From JAJPKK01 sp963807015 (lineage in GTDB: Bacteria; Pseudomonadota; Alphaproteobacteria; Rhizobiales; Xanthobacteraceae), in assembly GCA_963807015.1 (NCBI GenBank), contig CAWEAS010000028.1, forward strand, positions 539,582-603,581: 64,000 bases of DNA, given 5' to 3'. Positions within the stretch are counted from its first letter, which is position 1; every line of letters starts with the position of its first letter. Below the pieces are notes generated by a model, which did not search any database, was not told the DNA's origin, and saw nothing but the letters and a program-made list of their open reading frames with translations. The position numbers and the translations under genes are program-made. Below, in pieces: positions 35,521-43,597 of the stretch.

Positions 35521-35868
35521 TCAGCCGGCGCTCTTGGGACGCCATGTCAGTTGCGGATTTCGCCAGTCGATCCCTTCCAGCATATAGGACATCTGAGCCG
35601 CCGAGATCGACACCGCGCCATCCGACGCCGAAGGCCAGATGAACTTTCCGCGATCCAGTCGTTTGGCGTAAAGCGACAGCCCGATCCCATCGTGCCAGAG
35701 GATCTTGGCCAGATCGCCGCGACGACCTCGGAAAATATAAAGATCGCCGGCATGGGGATCGCGCTTCAGACTCTCCTGAACCTGAAGCGCCAGCCCCTGC
35801 ATGCCGCGCCGCATGTCGGTATGACCCGTCGCAATCCAGACCCTGACGCCGCTCGGAATTGGAATCAT
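35521..35868 (-). CDS. tnpB: IS66 accessory protein TnpB
   Basis: 115 residues. It shows the family start MIPIPSGVRVWIATGHTDMR, then GMQGLALQVQESLKRDPHAG, DLYIFRGRRGDL and the Trp-containing IDWRNPQLTWRPKSAG end. It is required with TnpA and TnpC for IS66 transposition; its biochemical role is not settled. It overlaps tnpA by 4 bp and precedes tnpC by 72 bp. Complete, unlike tnpC. Confidence 0.93.
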   Translation of the reverse strand: MIPIPSGVRVWIATGHTDMRRGMQGLALQVQESLKRDPHAGDLYIFRGRRGDLAKILWHDGIGLSLYAKRLDRGKFIWPSASDGAVSISAAQMSYMLEGIDWRNPQLTWRPKSAG

Positions 35869-36242
35869 CGCCGCGACAGCGCCTTCAACACCCGCGACAA
35901 CGCCGCTGCCTCGACATCAGCCCAAACTAGGACCCGATTGCCTTCCGCAAGAACGATTTCCATCTGGCCGGCCGCCGTCGGGCAATGCTTCTGCGCGACC
36001 GATCCCGGCGCAATCGTCACGGGCAGGATAGGCATCGGGCCAGACTGCTCAGACGGCTCAACGCCCATCTTGCGACGCCATGTAAACAAGAGATTGGCGT
36101 TGAGCTCGTGACGTCGAGCGACCTCGGCGATCGATGCACCTTCCTGAAGGCTCTCTTCAACGATCCGACGCTTCTCGTCCCGCGTCCACGATCGACGCCT
36201 GCGCTTGCCAGCCGCGACATCACCGTCTTCGTCAACCGGCAT
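35865..36242 (-). CDS. tnpA: IS66 accessory protein TnpA
   Basis: 125 residues. A helix-turn-helix of IS3/IS66 type (RSWTRDEKRRIVEESLQEG then ASIAEVARRHELNANLLFTW) fills residues 15-65, followed by a variable linker and a small C-terminal domain (MEIVLAEGNRVLVWADVEAA). It probably binds the element's ends. First gene of the IS66 operon; the hairpin at 36252-36276 lies 10 bp upstream of its start. Confidence 0.92.
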   Translation of the reverse strand: MPVDEDGDVAAGKRRRRSWTRDEKRRIVEESLQEGASIAEVARRHELNANLLFTWRRKMGVEPSEQSGPMPILPVTIAPGSVAQKHCPTAAGQMEIVLAEGNRVLVWADVEAAALSRVLKALSRR

Positions 36243-36300
36243 CAGAGATGGTGTCCATCATCAGATAGTGGACACGATCATCGAGCCACTCCTCAGAGAG

Positions 36301-36552
36301 CTATCTCCAATAGCGAGATCGTTGCCAGGCGGCCGCCAGCGTAGGGATACGTTGTTGCTGGAAAACATAAACTTTCTCGAGCCGCGGGTGCAAGAACGGC
36401 GCGGCCATCTTCGCCGCCTCCATCTTCCGCTGCGGGGTCTCCCTGTGGTCGTTCAGCACCGTGAGCAGGTACTCAAGCGGCATGACCTTGAACTTGGCCC
36501 GAAGGGCCTGCTGCTCTGCATCGCTGTTGGCGCCGTCGCGACCCCTGGCCAT
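36301..36552 (-). CDS. Small phage-associated hypothetical protein, C-terminus altered
   Basis: 83 residues. MPLEYLLTVLNDHRETPQRK then MEAAKMAAPFLHPRL is a recurring motif of small rhizobial phage/terminase-region proteins. After HPRL the sequence (EKVYVFQQQRIPTLAAAWQR...) is unlike relatives and approaches the IS66 edge, so the insertion may have replaced its end. The 330 bp beyond it (36553-36880) contain no recognisable gene. Confidence 0.5.
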   Translation of the reverse strand: MARGRDGANSDAEQQALRAKFKVMPLEYLLTVLNDHRETPQRKMEAAKMAAPFLHPRLEKVYVFQQQRIPTLAAAWQRSRYWR

Positions 36553-36883
36553 CCCCGCTATCTCCGCAGTTTACCTAGCCAAAACTCAAACCAGCAATGC
36601 ACGGCCGAAGTGATTTGTTCCATCCCTGCGCGTCGGCGTTATCCGCTTCTTGGCGGACTTCTTCAGTCATACGCCCGTTCCCATTTTCGTCGAGGAAATC
36701 GAGGCCGGCGGACTCGAGGCACGCTGCCCCGCTTCAGTGCAAGAAGAAGACTAAATGAAGCGCTTCGCATCACTCAACACCGGGCCAGTGCTATGAGGCT
36801 CGCGGCGCGGCGCCAGGAGGGCTCAGGCAAGCCCTGCAGATCTCCGGTCACGCGTCATTCCCGCTCGCATCAAACGAGCCAAC

Positions 36884-37191
36884 AGCTGATGCAGCGCCAC
36901 GCCGTGCTGCTCGCCCGCATCGAACCTGAATTCGGCATGCCTGCCGCGGTCCTCGTGGGATCGGGACCCTTGAAAGCGACAACGGCACCGGCGACGTGAG
37001 CAAGCCGCACGCTTGCCACCCTGGCGAACGATTGTGTCCGCGCCGAGCTGTTCCGGGGCGAACGGCTCGCGGCATTGCAGATCCTTCAGCGCGCCGATCT
37101 GTCCTTCCACGACCTTATCGATGCGTATACCGGCGAGATCAGCCAGACGCAGTTTCCGCCCCCGCGAGCACGCTTCATCATGGAGGCCTGA
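36884..37191 (+). pseudogene. MltB-type lytic murein transglycosylase relic
   Basis: The plus strand encodes MQRHAVLLARIEPEFGMPAA, then, one base out of frame, GTLESDNGTGDVS with the catalytic-Glu-type GTLES motif, then back in the first frame ATLANDCVRAELFRGERLAA, LQILQRAD and GEISQTQFPPP. This order is that of MltB-family transglycosylases. The first frame has a TGA at 36997-36999. Two compensating shifts, a stop and missing ends make it a dead gene. Confidence 0.68.
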
Positions 37192-37200
37192 CGTGGACGT

Positions 37201-37524
37201 TCACAGTTGAAGCGGTCGCCCATAGGCGCCGCCGCCTGGCGTTTCCAGGACCACCTGGTCGTTCGGCTGCATCGTCATCTTGCGTGCTTCCGTCACTTTC
37301 TGGCCGTTGACAAGAAACCAGCCTACAGTACCCGGCGCGCCGCCGCCAAGGCCTTCGGGGGGCAACTGCGTCCGGCTCGCGACGGCGTTGAGCAGCCACG
37401 GCTTGTCGGTGCGCATCTGCCAGCTGATGATCTGCCCATCCCCGCCGCGCGACGCACCGGCGCCGCCGGACTCCAGGCGGAGCGGTATGAATAATAAGCC
37501 GTTCAGGTCAGTGGCATAATTATC
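37201..37524 (-). pseudogene. Second hydantoinase B (HyuB) C-terminal remnant
   Basis: Directly after the livF stop, an open frame encodes NYATDLNGLLFIPLRLESGG, GGDGQIISWQMRTDKPWLLN, PPEGLGGGAPGTVGWFL and VVLETPGGGAYG, then stop. This is the last 105 residues or so of a HyuB protein. It differs clearly from the complete hyuB at 39940-41505, so it is not a fresh duplicate. No start or N-terminal part exists. It is the old downstream end of the block 1 operon. Confidence 0.78.
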
Positions 37525-37527
37525 GAT

Positions 37528-38241
37528 TTAGACCATGAGGTACTTCTGCTGGGCGTCAACATCGTTTCGGATAGCGTCGACGCTGCCCTCGTACTTTATT
37601 TCGCCTTTCTCGATCAAATAGACGCGGTCGGCCAATTCGAGTGCAAAAGCGAGGTTCTGTTCTGACAGGAGAATGGCGGTACCGGTTGCCTTGAGAAGCA
37701 TGAGTTGGTCGAGCATTTGCCGGACGACTAGCGGAGCGAGTCCCTCTGAGGGCTCGTCCAGCAGCAGCAAATCAGGATTGCCCATCAGCGTGCGTGCAAT
37801 TGCTAACATCCGCTGTTGGCCTCCGCTCAAGGCATCCGCGCGGCGCGGCAAGAGTTCTTCGAGAACAGGGAACAATTCGAAAATCTTGTGATCATTCCAG
37901 CCTGCCTTCGAGGCGTCGCGTGGCGGTCGCCGCGCGACATCAAGATTTTCCTGGACCGAAAGGCCCTTGAAGATACGGCAGTCCTCAGGAACGTAGCCGA
38001 CCCCGCGCCGACAAATTGCGTCGGCTGGAAGGCCGGCAACGTCGTGATCGCGAAATCGCACGGTCCCGGCGCTTAACTTGAGCAGACCGAGGACGCTCTT
38101 GAGCGTTGTCGTCTTGCCGGCACCATTACGTCCCAGAAGTGAAACAACCTCACCCTCGCGGACTGTCAGGCTCACGCCGAAAAGTACGCGGCTCGATCCG
38201 TAAGAGGCCTCGAGTCCGCGAACTTCCAGGAGATTGCCCAT
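37528..38241 (-). CDS. livF: Branched-chain-type (HAAT) ABC importer ATPase LivF
   Basis: 237 residues. Walker A GRNGAGKTT, signature LSGGQQ, Walker B LLLLDEPSEGLAP and the LivF-type VGYVPEDCRIFKGLSVQENL are all visible. One of the two cytoplasmic ATPases of a HAAT importer. It is placed after livK by 3 bp at the end of the operon, apart from livHMG, which lie upstream of the catabolic genes. Confidence 0.93.
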   Translation of the reverse strand: MGNLLEVRGLEASYGSSRVLFGVSLTVREGEVVSLLGRNGAGKTTTLKSVLGLLKLSAGTVRFRDHDVAGLPADAICRRGVGYVPEDCRIFKGLSVQENLDVARRPPRDASKAGWNDHKIFELFPVLEELLPRRADALSGGQQRMLAIARTLMGNPDLLLLDEPSEGLAPLVVRQMLDQLMLLKATGTAILLSEQNLAFALELADRVYLIEKGEIKYEGSVDAIRNDVDAQQKYLMV

Positions 38242-38244
38242 CCG

Positions 38245-39474
38245 TCAGTGTTTGCGCAGTTGTGCAATCTCTTCGCAGCTGCGTGCGTAGTCTGCGGTGT
38301 TGTAGGCCTTGACGTCGACAACCCCGATGCCGTCCGGCAGCGACGCATCTCGCTTCACTGAGCCGACGAAGAAGTCATACAGTGCCATGTTGTCGCAACC
38401 GCGCACTTTTACCGGTCCCACCGGGCTTGGGAAGGTGATGCCCTCGATCGCCTTTGCGGTGGATTTGGGATCGTCGGGGTCGTCTGCCTTGCGGATCGCC
38501 TCTGTGAGCATTTTGCCTGCAACGTAACCGACAAGAGTTGAGCCCGTAGGATAGGTGTTGGTTCGCATTTTGACTTCGGCGACGAATTTTGAATTTTCCG
38601 GGCTGTTGAGCGCGTAGAAGGGGTACCACACCGTTGCAAGCGTGCCCTCGGGAAGACCGTCCTTAAAGGACGAGATCTTCAACAGGTCGAGTCCGCTGGT
38701 GAAGAATTTGGTGCCGCCGCCGAAGAGGTCGAAACCTTTCGCGGCCTTGAGAAAGTTCAAGAGATCGCCACTGAACAACGATGAGACGACCATATCGATC
38801 TGCGCCGCCTGCAACGCGGTCACATGCGGCGTGAAGTCCGTCGCTCCGAATTTGGGCCATTCCTGCCGCACGATCGTAATGTCAGGACGCGCAATTTTGA
38901 TTGCGGCTAGAAAGTCTTCAGTAAAGTGCTTTCCGAACTCGAAATCCGGTGAGATCACCGCGATCCGCTTGATGTCTGGCATCGACTTGATGTGCGCAGC
39001 CATGATGCGGCCAATCTCGACTGTGCTGAGGTTGCCGCGTCCAATCATCGGATGGCCTTCCTCGCCGGTAAACCGCTTCGTGGTCGCAAAAGCGCCAAGC
39101 CCGAAGGTGTTTTGCGTCCGTATCAGGTCGGCCAGCGCGACAGCGGCGCCGCTATGACTTCCGATAGTAACGTAGACCAGCTTGTCATCGAGGATCATCC
39201 GGCGCGCTTCGGTGATGGCCTTCTCGACGCTGATGCCCATGTCGGCAGTCGTCAGTGCGAACTTGCGGCCTTTGGCGCCGCCCGCTGCGTTGGCCTCGTC
39301 AACGGCGATCTGAAATCCGACTCGGATAGCATCAGCTTGGGCTGCGAACCCGCCGCCGTACATGTCGATCAGTCCGATCCGGATCGGCGGCGTTTGCGCA
39401 ATGACGGCGCTACCGGCGCCGAGACTTATCGAGAGCGTGAGCGCCGCGGCGGCCAATTGATGGTAGGCGTTCAT
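38245..39474 (-). CDS. livK: HAAT importer periplasmic binding protein (LivK-like)
   Basis: 409 residues with a signal peptide (MNAYHQLAAAALTLSISLGAGSAVIA). Type I periplasmic binding fold: IRIGLIDMYGGGFAAQADAI, QIAVDEANAAGGAKGRKFAL, VEKAITEARRMI and VGSHSG-like ligand strand ITIGSHSGAAV. It is the specificity component of the block 1 importer. Relatives bind amino acids, amides or urea; the neighbouring amidase and HyuAB suggest an amide or cyclic amide. Confidence 0.9.
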   Translation of the reverse strand: MNAYHQLAAAALTLSISLGAGSAVIAQTPPIRIGLIDMYGGGFAAQADAIRVGFQIAVDEANAAGGAKGRKFALTTADMGISVEKAITEARRMILDDKLVYVTIGSHSGAAVALADLIRTQNTFGLGAFATTKRFTGEEGHPMIGRGNLSTVEIGRIMAAHIKSMPDIKRIAVISPDFEFGKHFTEDFLAAIKIARPDITIVRQEWPKFGATDFTPHVTALQAAQIDMVVSSLFSGDLLNFLKAAKGFDLFGGGTKFFTSGLDLLKISSFKDGLPEGTLATVWYPFYALNSPENSKFVAEVKMRTNTYPTGSTLVGYVAGKMLTEAIRKADDPDDPKSTAKAIEGITFPSPVGPVKVRGCDNMALYDFFVGSVKRDASLPDGIGVVDVKAYNTADYARSCEEIAQLRKH

Positions 39475-39521
39475 TCGATCGTCCTTCTCTCATTAAGAAC
39501 ATCAACTGGCATGAAGTTACA

Positions 39522-39917
39522 CTAAGCGATCGGCACCGCGGCAACAGCTTCGATTTCAACCATTGCGTCGGCAGCGTTAAGTCCGCTCTGGACAGTCGAG
39601 CTCGCAAAGGAGATGCCATTCAGCATGTCACGACGTGTCGCGTTCATGCCTTCGTAATTTGCCATATCGCGAATAAAGACCGTGACCTTGACGAGGTCGG
39701 CAAGTGAACCTCCTGCTGCCTCGATGATATGGCGTATGTTCTCGATGCATTGCCGCGTCTGCGCTCCGATGTCGCCTTTGCCGACGATCGTGCCATTGAC
39801 ATCCCGAGCAACAACGCCCGAGGTGAATATGAGCTTGGCGTTCGTCACTTCGACGCCCTGAACGTAGGGGCCTTTCGTTTTTACCACATGGGCGGATTGA
39901 ATAGGTCGCTTGGACAT
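39522..39917 (-). CDS. RidA/YjgF-family imine deaminase-like protein (block 1)
   Basis: 131 residues from ATG 39917; the longer frame upstream overlaps hyuB and is not family-like. RidA features are GPYVQGVEVTNAKLIFTSGV, the CIENIRHIIEAAGG helix, VKVTVFIRDMANYEGMNATR and IEAVAAVPIA. The usual catalytic Arg position is occupied by RDMANYEGMN-context residues rather than canonical IEXRXVA, so activity toward imines is uncertain. Lies between hyuB and livK. Confidence 0.88.
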   Translation of the reverse strand: MSKRPIQSAHVVKTKGPYVQGVEVTNAKLIFTSGVVARDVNGTIVGKGDIGAQTRQCIENIRHIIEAAGGSLADLVKVTVFIRDMANYEGMNATRRDMLNGISFASSTVQSGLNAADAMVEIEAVAAVPIA

Positions 39918-39939
39918 GGCGCTACTCCTTTGAGAACCG

Positions 39940-41505
39940 CTACGCGGCGCCGTAGCCGCCGCCGCCCGGGGTTTCCAGAACCAGTTCCTGGCCCGGATCG
40001 AGACGAATCGGCTGCTTGGGATCGATTGACCGGCCGTCGACCAGCAGTCGCGCCGCACGTCCGGGCCCGCCGCCGAGAAAGCCGCGCGGCGCGGACTGGG
40101 TGCGTTCCACCATGCAAGAGACCGTAGCTGGCCGTCGCGTGCGCATTCTCACTGCAAAACGCTGGCCCGCTCCGCCACGGTGTGCGCCGCCGCCTCCCGA
40201 TTGCGGGATGAGCTCGCGTCGCGAAACCAGCACCGGCACGGACTGCTCCATCACCTCAATGGGAACGTTGGCGACATTGCTTGGGAACGCGGTGACATCG
40301 AGTCCATCCTTATGGGCGCGGGCGCCCATTCCGCCGCTGCTGAAATATGTGAACACGTAGGGCTGGTCGGCATCGTCATGACCGGACAAAGTGACGGCGC
40401 TGAGCACCGAGCTGTCCGCGACGATGCGCTCGGGGAGCACTTTCGCGAGAGCGCCAAATATCACGAAGGGAATGTAGAGGCCGACGAGATGCCTGCCGCC
40501 GACCGCTGCCGGATATGTGGCATTCAAAATCGAGCCTGCCGGTGCGCGCACTTCGATCGGAGCAAAACTCCCATCATTGTTGGGTGAATCAGGTGCGACC
40601 AGACATTTGATCGCGTATTGGGAAAACGCCTTTGTGTAGTTCAGGACTGAATTGATGCCCTTCGGTACCTGCGGAGATGTGCCGTCGAAATCAATGACGA
40701 TCCGGTCCCTGCGGACCTCGATCTGCGCCGCAATGCGGAGCGGCTTTTCGAATCCATCGAGTTCTACGGAGTCGGAATAGACGCCGGAGGGAACGGTGCC
40801 GATCGTGTGCCTCATGTACCGCTCACTTCGCGTCGTAATCGCCTGCGACAGCGAGCCAAGCGTACGAAGCTTGTGTTCGGCCATGAACTCCAGCATGCGC
40901 CTTGAAGCAGTTTCGTTGGCCGATACCTGGGCCATGAGATCGCCGAGAACCAGTTGCGGCGAGCGGACGTTGGTCTCGATAATCCGGAACAGCGTTTCGT
41001 CGCGCTTGCCCTTACGGAACAGCTTCATCGGCGGGATCAGCAACCCTTCTTCATAGAGGTCGGTGCCGGCAGCCGAGAAAACCCGCCCTCCCACATCAAC
41101 CGTATGACAATTGCTCGCCGTAAAGCCGACGAGCGCGCGACCGATGAAAACCGGAGTCACTACGGTGATGTCGTGCTTGTGGCCGGAGACGAGCCAGGGA
41201 TCGTTGGTAATAATTATGTCGCCGGGCGCGAGGTGCTTCGCCGGAAAATGGGCGAGCACATTCTTCATTCCGAGGCTCAAGCTGCCGAGATGCCCCGGAG
41301 CTCCTTGTACCGACTGAGCCATCATCGAGCCGTCGGCATCGAACACGGCAGCCGAGAGATCTTCCATCTCACCAAGGACGGCGGAGAACGAGCTGTTCAC
41401 CATCGCGGCAGCCTGTTCGCTCGCGATCGAGATCAATCTGTTCCATGCGACCTCGAGCGGCACCGAGCTGGGATTGCTCCTCAACCGTTTCGTTGCGTTT
41501 CTCAT
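39940..41505 (-). CDS. hyuB: Hydantoinase/oxoprolinase beta-type subunit HyuB
   Basis: 521 residues. Family features are FSAVLGEMEDLSAAVFDADG, GHLGSLSLGMKNVLAHFPA, ITNDPWLVSGHKHDITVV, the glycine-rich SGGGGAHRGGAGQRFAVRMR and C-terminal LETPGGGGYG. With HyuA it makes ATP-dependent ring-opening enzymes acting on 5-oxoproline, hydantoins, N-methylhydantoin or caprolactam. It overlaps hyuA by 4 bp. Substrate not predictable from sequence alone. Confidence 0.92.
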   Translation of the reverse strand: MRNATKRLRSNPSSVPLEVAWNRLISIASEQAAAMVNSSFSAVLGEMEDLSAAVFDADGSMMAQSVQGAPGHLGSLSLGMKNVLAHFPAKHLAPGDIIITNDPWLVSGHKHDITVVTPVFIGRALVGFTASNCHTVDVGGRVFSAAGTDLYEEGLLIPPMKLFRKGKRDETLFRIIETNVRSPQLVLGDLMAQVSANETASRRMLEFMAEHKLRTLGSLSQAITTRSERYMRHTIGTVPSGVYSDSVELDGFEKPLRIAAQIEVRRDRIVIDFDGTSPQVPKGINSVLNYTKAFSQYAIKCLVAPDSPNNDGSFAPIEVRAPAGSILNATYPAAVGGRHLVGLYIPFVIFGALAKVLPERIVADSSVLSAVTLSGHDDADQPYVFTYFSSGGMGARAHKDGLDVTAFPSNVANVPIEVMEQSVPVLVSRRELIPQSGGGGAHRGGAGQRFAVRMRTRRPATVSCMVERTQSAPRGFLGGGPGRAARLLVDGRSIDPKQPIRLDPGQELVLETPGGGGYGAA

Positions 41506-43595
41506 TGCGGCAGCTCGATCACCAAGTTTCCATAATTGTCGACCATCGCCGATCCGCGTGCGCCGACTACCGCGGTCGATTCGGCTTCCTCAATCACGGC
41601 GGGTCCGCGCAGCGTCATTCCGGCTTGAAGTTCGTCTCGCGAAAACACCGGATACGAGCGAGGGGCATGCGATTCAGCAAATACCATGGGGCGTCGGCCG
41701 CGCGGCTTGGCAATGCGCTCCTTGCCGTTCAAGCGGCGGGCTTTCGCAGGCGGGTGGATTGGTGGGCCGCTCGCGGCGAGACGCCAAGCCAGTGCTTCGA
41801 TTGGATGACCATCGTGGATGCGGTGGTAAACGCGTTTATATGCGGCCTCGAAAGCCGCGCGCAATATTTTGCCGCCATTTGTATTTAGGCGGCCGTTCGG
41901 GATTTCAATCGTAAGTTCCTTGCGCTGCCCGCGATAACGCATGTCGACGCTACGCACATACCGAATGTCGCGCTCGGCAACGCCTGCCTTCCGCAAGACG
42001 GCATCGGCTTCGGCGCCGATTTCTGCAAACAAGTCCTCGATCCGCTTCCAGTCGAGGTCATGCAGCAGGCCAATATGCGTGCGGGCAATGCGATAGGTTC
42101 GCGGCGCCAGCAAAAGCCCAACCGCCGATCCCAAGCCTGCTGATGGGGGAACAATGATGGTACCGATGCGAAGCCGCGTTGCCACCCCCCAGGCATGCAC
42201 CGGGCCGGCGCCGCCAAATGCCGCGAGAGCATAGCCCGTCGGATCGTGGCCGCGCTCAACCGCTTGTACCCGTGAAGCGTTTGCCATGTTCTCATTGACG
42301 ATATCGTGGATTCGCAGCGCTGCTTGGGCAACCGAGATACCGAGCGGCCGTCCGACGTACGTCTCTATTGCCTCACGTGCGGCGCCGGCATCGAGACGCA
42401 TGCGGCCGCCGAGGAATGATTCTGGATCGAGATATCCGAGCACGAGATCCGCGTCGGTGACTGTGGGCAATTTGCCGCCGCGGCCGTAGCACGCTGGACC
42501 TGGTTCGGCGCCGGCACTATCCGGCCCCACCGTGATCAAACCTAGTCCATCCAGCCTAACGATGCTGCCGCCGCCGGCGCCAATTTCGATGAGATCGACA
42601 ACTGGAATGCGCAACGGCAATCCGCTGCCCTTCTTGAGGCGATACATGCGCGCAACCTCGAAATCCATGGTGATCTCGGGTGTGCCGTCATGAATGAGGC
42701 AGCTCTTGGCAGTCGTGCCGCCCATATCGAAGGAAAGGATTCGCGGCAACTTGCGCTGTCGGCCGATGTCAGCCGCCGTGACGCTGCCAGCTGCGGGGCC
42801 GGACTCGCATATACGGACGCCGTAGCGCCTGACGATGTCGGGTGCCGCGATGCCGCCTTCCGACAGCATGACGAAGAGCCCCGCTGTAATCTCCGCGGCC
42901 GCCAGTCCGTCGACGAAGCGCTGAAGATATGTCGCGATCAACGGCTGGACGAATGCGTTCGCGGCCGTGGTGGTCGCCCGCTCGAATTCACGAATTTCGG
43001 GTAATACTTCCGACGACAGGCAAATCGCTATTCCGGGCAAGTGCTTATAGAGTAGCGCGCGAACTTCGCGCTCGTGAGTCGCATTCATGTAAGAATGCAG
43101 CAAACAGACGGCGACCGCCTCCGCACCGTTCTCCTTCAACGCTTGGGCCACCCGGCCTAGGGAGGCTTCATCCAACGGTGTGATGATCTCTCCACCCGGC
43201 CCCACGCGTTCCGAGACCTCGAGACAGAGGTTATCCGGCACGAGCGGCTGCGGCTTCTCCAGCTGGAGGTCGTAAATATCGTGCTTCTTTTCGCGACCGA
43301 TCTTGAGAACGTCGCCGAACCCTTGTGTGGCGATGAGGGCGGTGCGCGCTCCCTTACGCTCGATCAGTGCGTTCGAAACCAGCGTCGTCGCGTGGAGCAC
43401 GACCGAGATATCCCGGGGGCCGACGTCGGCCTCTGCCAGCACGCCCTTGATCCCGGCAAGCGCGCCACGCGCGGGATCGTCAGGTGTCGTCAAGCATTTG
43501 AAGCGGACGAGTTTGCCGGTCGCACCGTGCGCCATCACCGTATCGGTGAACGTGCCCCCGATGTCCAACCCAACGATCCAGCCACCGCCGCTCAA
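41502..43595 (-). CDS. hyuA: Hydantoinase/oxoprolinase ATP-binding subunit HyuA
   Basis: 697 residues from a TTG at 43595, with GGAG upstream and only 2 bp after the amidase stop; the ORF is open further back but overlaps the amidase. ASKHA-type ATPase motifs are visible: IVGLDIGGTFTDTV near the start, SFDMGGTTAKSCLIHDG, EIGAGGGSIVRLD and AFGGAGPVHAWG. It phosphorylates the substrate's amide oxygen so the ring can be hydrolysed with HyuB. Confidence 0.92.
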   Translation of the reverse strand: MSGGGWIVGLDIGGTFTDTVMAHGATGKLVRFKCLTTPDDPARGALAGIKGVLAEADVGPRDISVVLHATTLVSNALIERKGARTALIATQGFGDVLKIGREKKHDIYDLQLEKPQPLVPDNLCLEVSERVGPGGEIITPLDEASLGRVAQALKENGAEAVAVCLLHSYMNATHEREVRALLYKHLPGIAICLSSEVLPEIREFERATTTAANAFVQPLIATYLQRFVDGLAAAEITAGLFVMLSEGGIAAPDIVRRYGVRICESGPAAGSVTAADIGRQRKLPRILSFDMGGTTAKSCLIHDGTPEITMDFEVARMYRLKKGSGLPLRIPVVDLIEIGAGGGSIVRLDGLGLITVGPDSAGAEPGPACYGRGGKLPTVTDADLVLGYLDPESFLGGRMRLDAGAAREAIETYVGRPLGISVAQAALRIHDIVNENMANASRVQAVERGHDPTGYALAAFGGAGPVHAWGVATRLRIGTIIVPPSAGLGSAVGLLLAPRTYRIARTHIGLLHDLDWKRIEDLFAEIGAEADAVLRKAGVAERDIRYVRSVDMRYRGQRKELTIEIPNGRLNTNGGKILRAAFEAAYKRVYHRIHDGHPIEALAWRLAASGPPIHPPAKARRLNGKERIAKPRGRRPMVFAESHAPRSYPVFSRDELQAGMTLRGPAVIEEAESTAVVGARGSAMVDNYGNLVIELPQ

Positions 43596-43597
43596 CT

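Larger units (their letters stand above)
33991..36300 (-). mobile_element. IS66-family element, 3' end deleted
   Basis: It carries tnpA, tnpB and tnpC in the normal order. The tnpC-side end is missing beyond the T10 run at 33991-34000, which fits my failure to find matching inverted repeats. The other end lies between 36243 and about 36340. There GTGTCCA/TGGACAC (36252-36258, 36270-36276) forms a hairpin just upstream of tnpA, and GTGGACACGA is shared with 33853-33862. Confidence 0.8.

Noticed and set aside
34669..36111. 480-codon plus-strand frame across the IS66 genes
   Set aside because: Antisense to tnpB and tnpC, which are clear IS66 proteins.
33853..36278. GTGGACACGA at 33853-33862 and 36269-36278 as an IS66 target-site duplication
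   Set aside because: IS66 usually makes 8-bp duplications flanked by inverted repeats. None match next to these sites, and the tnpC-side end is deleted.
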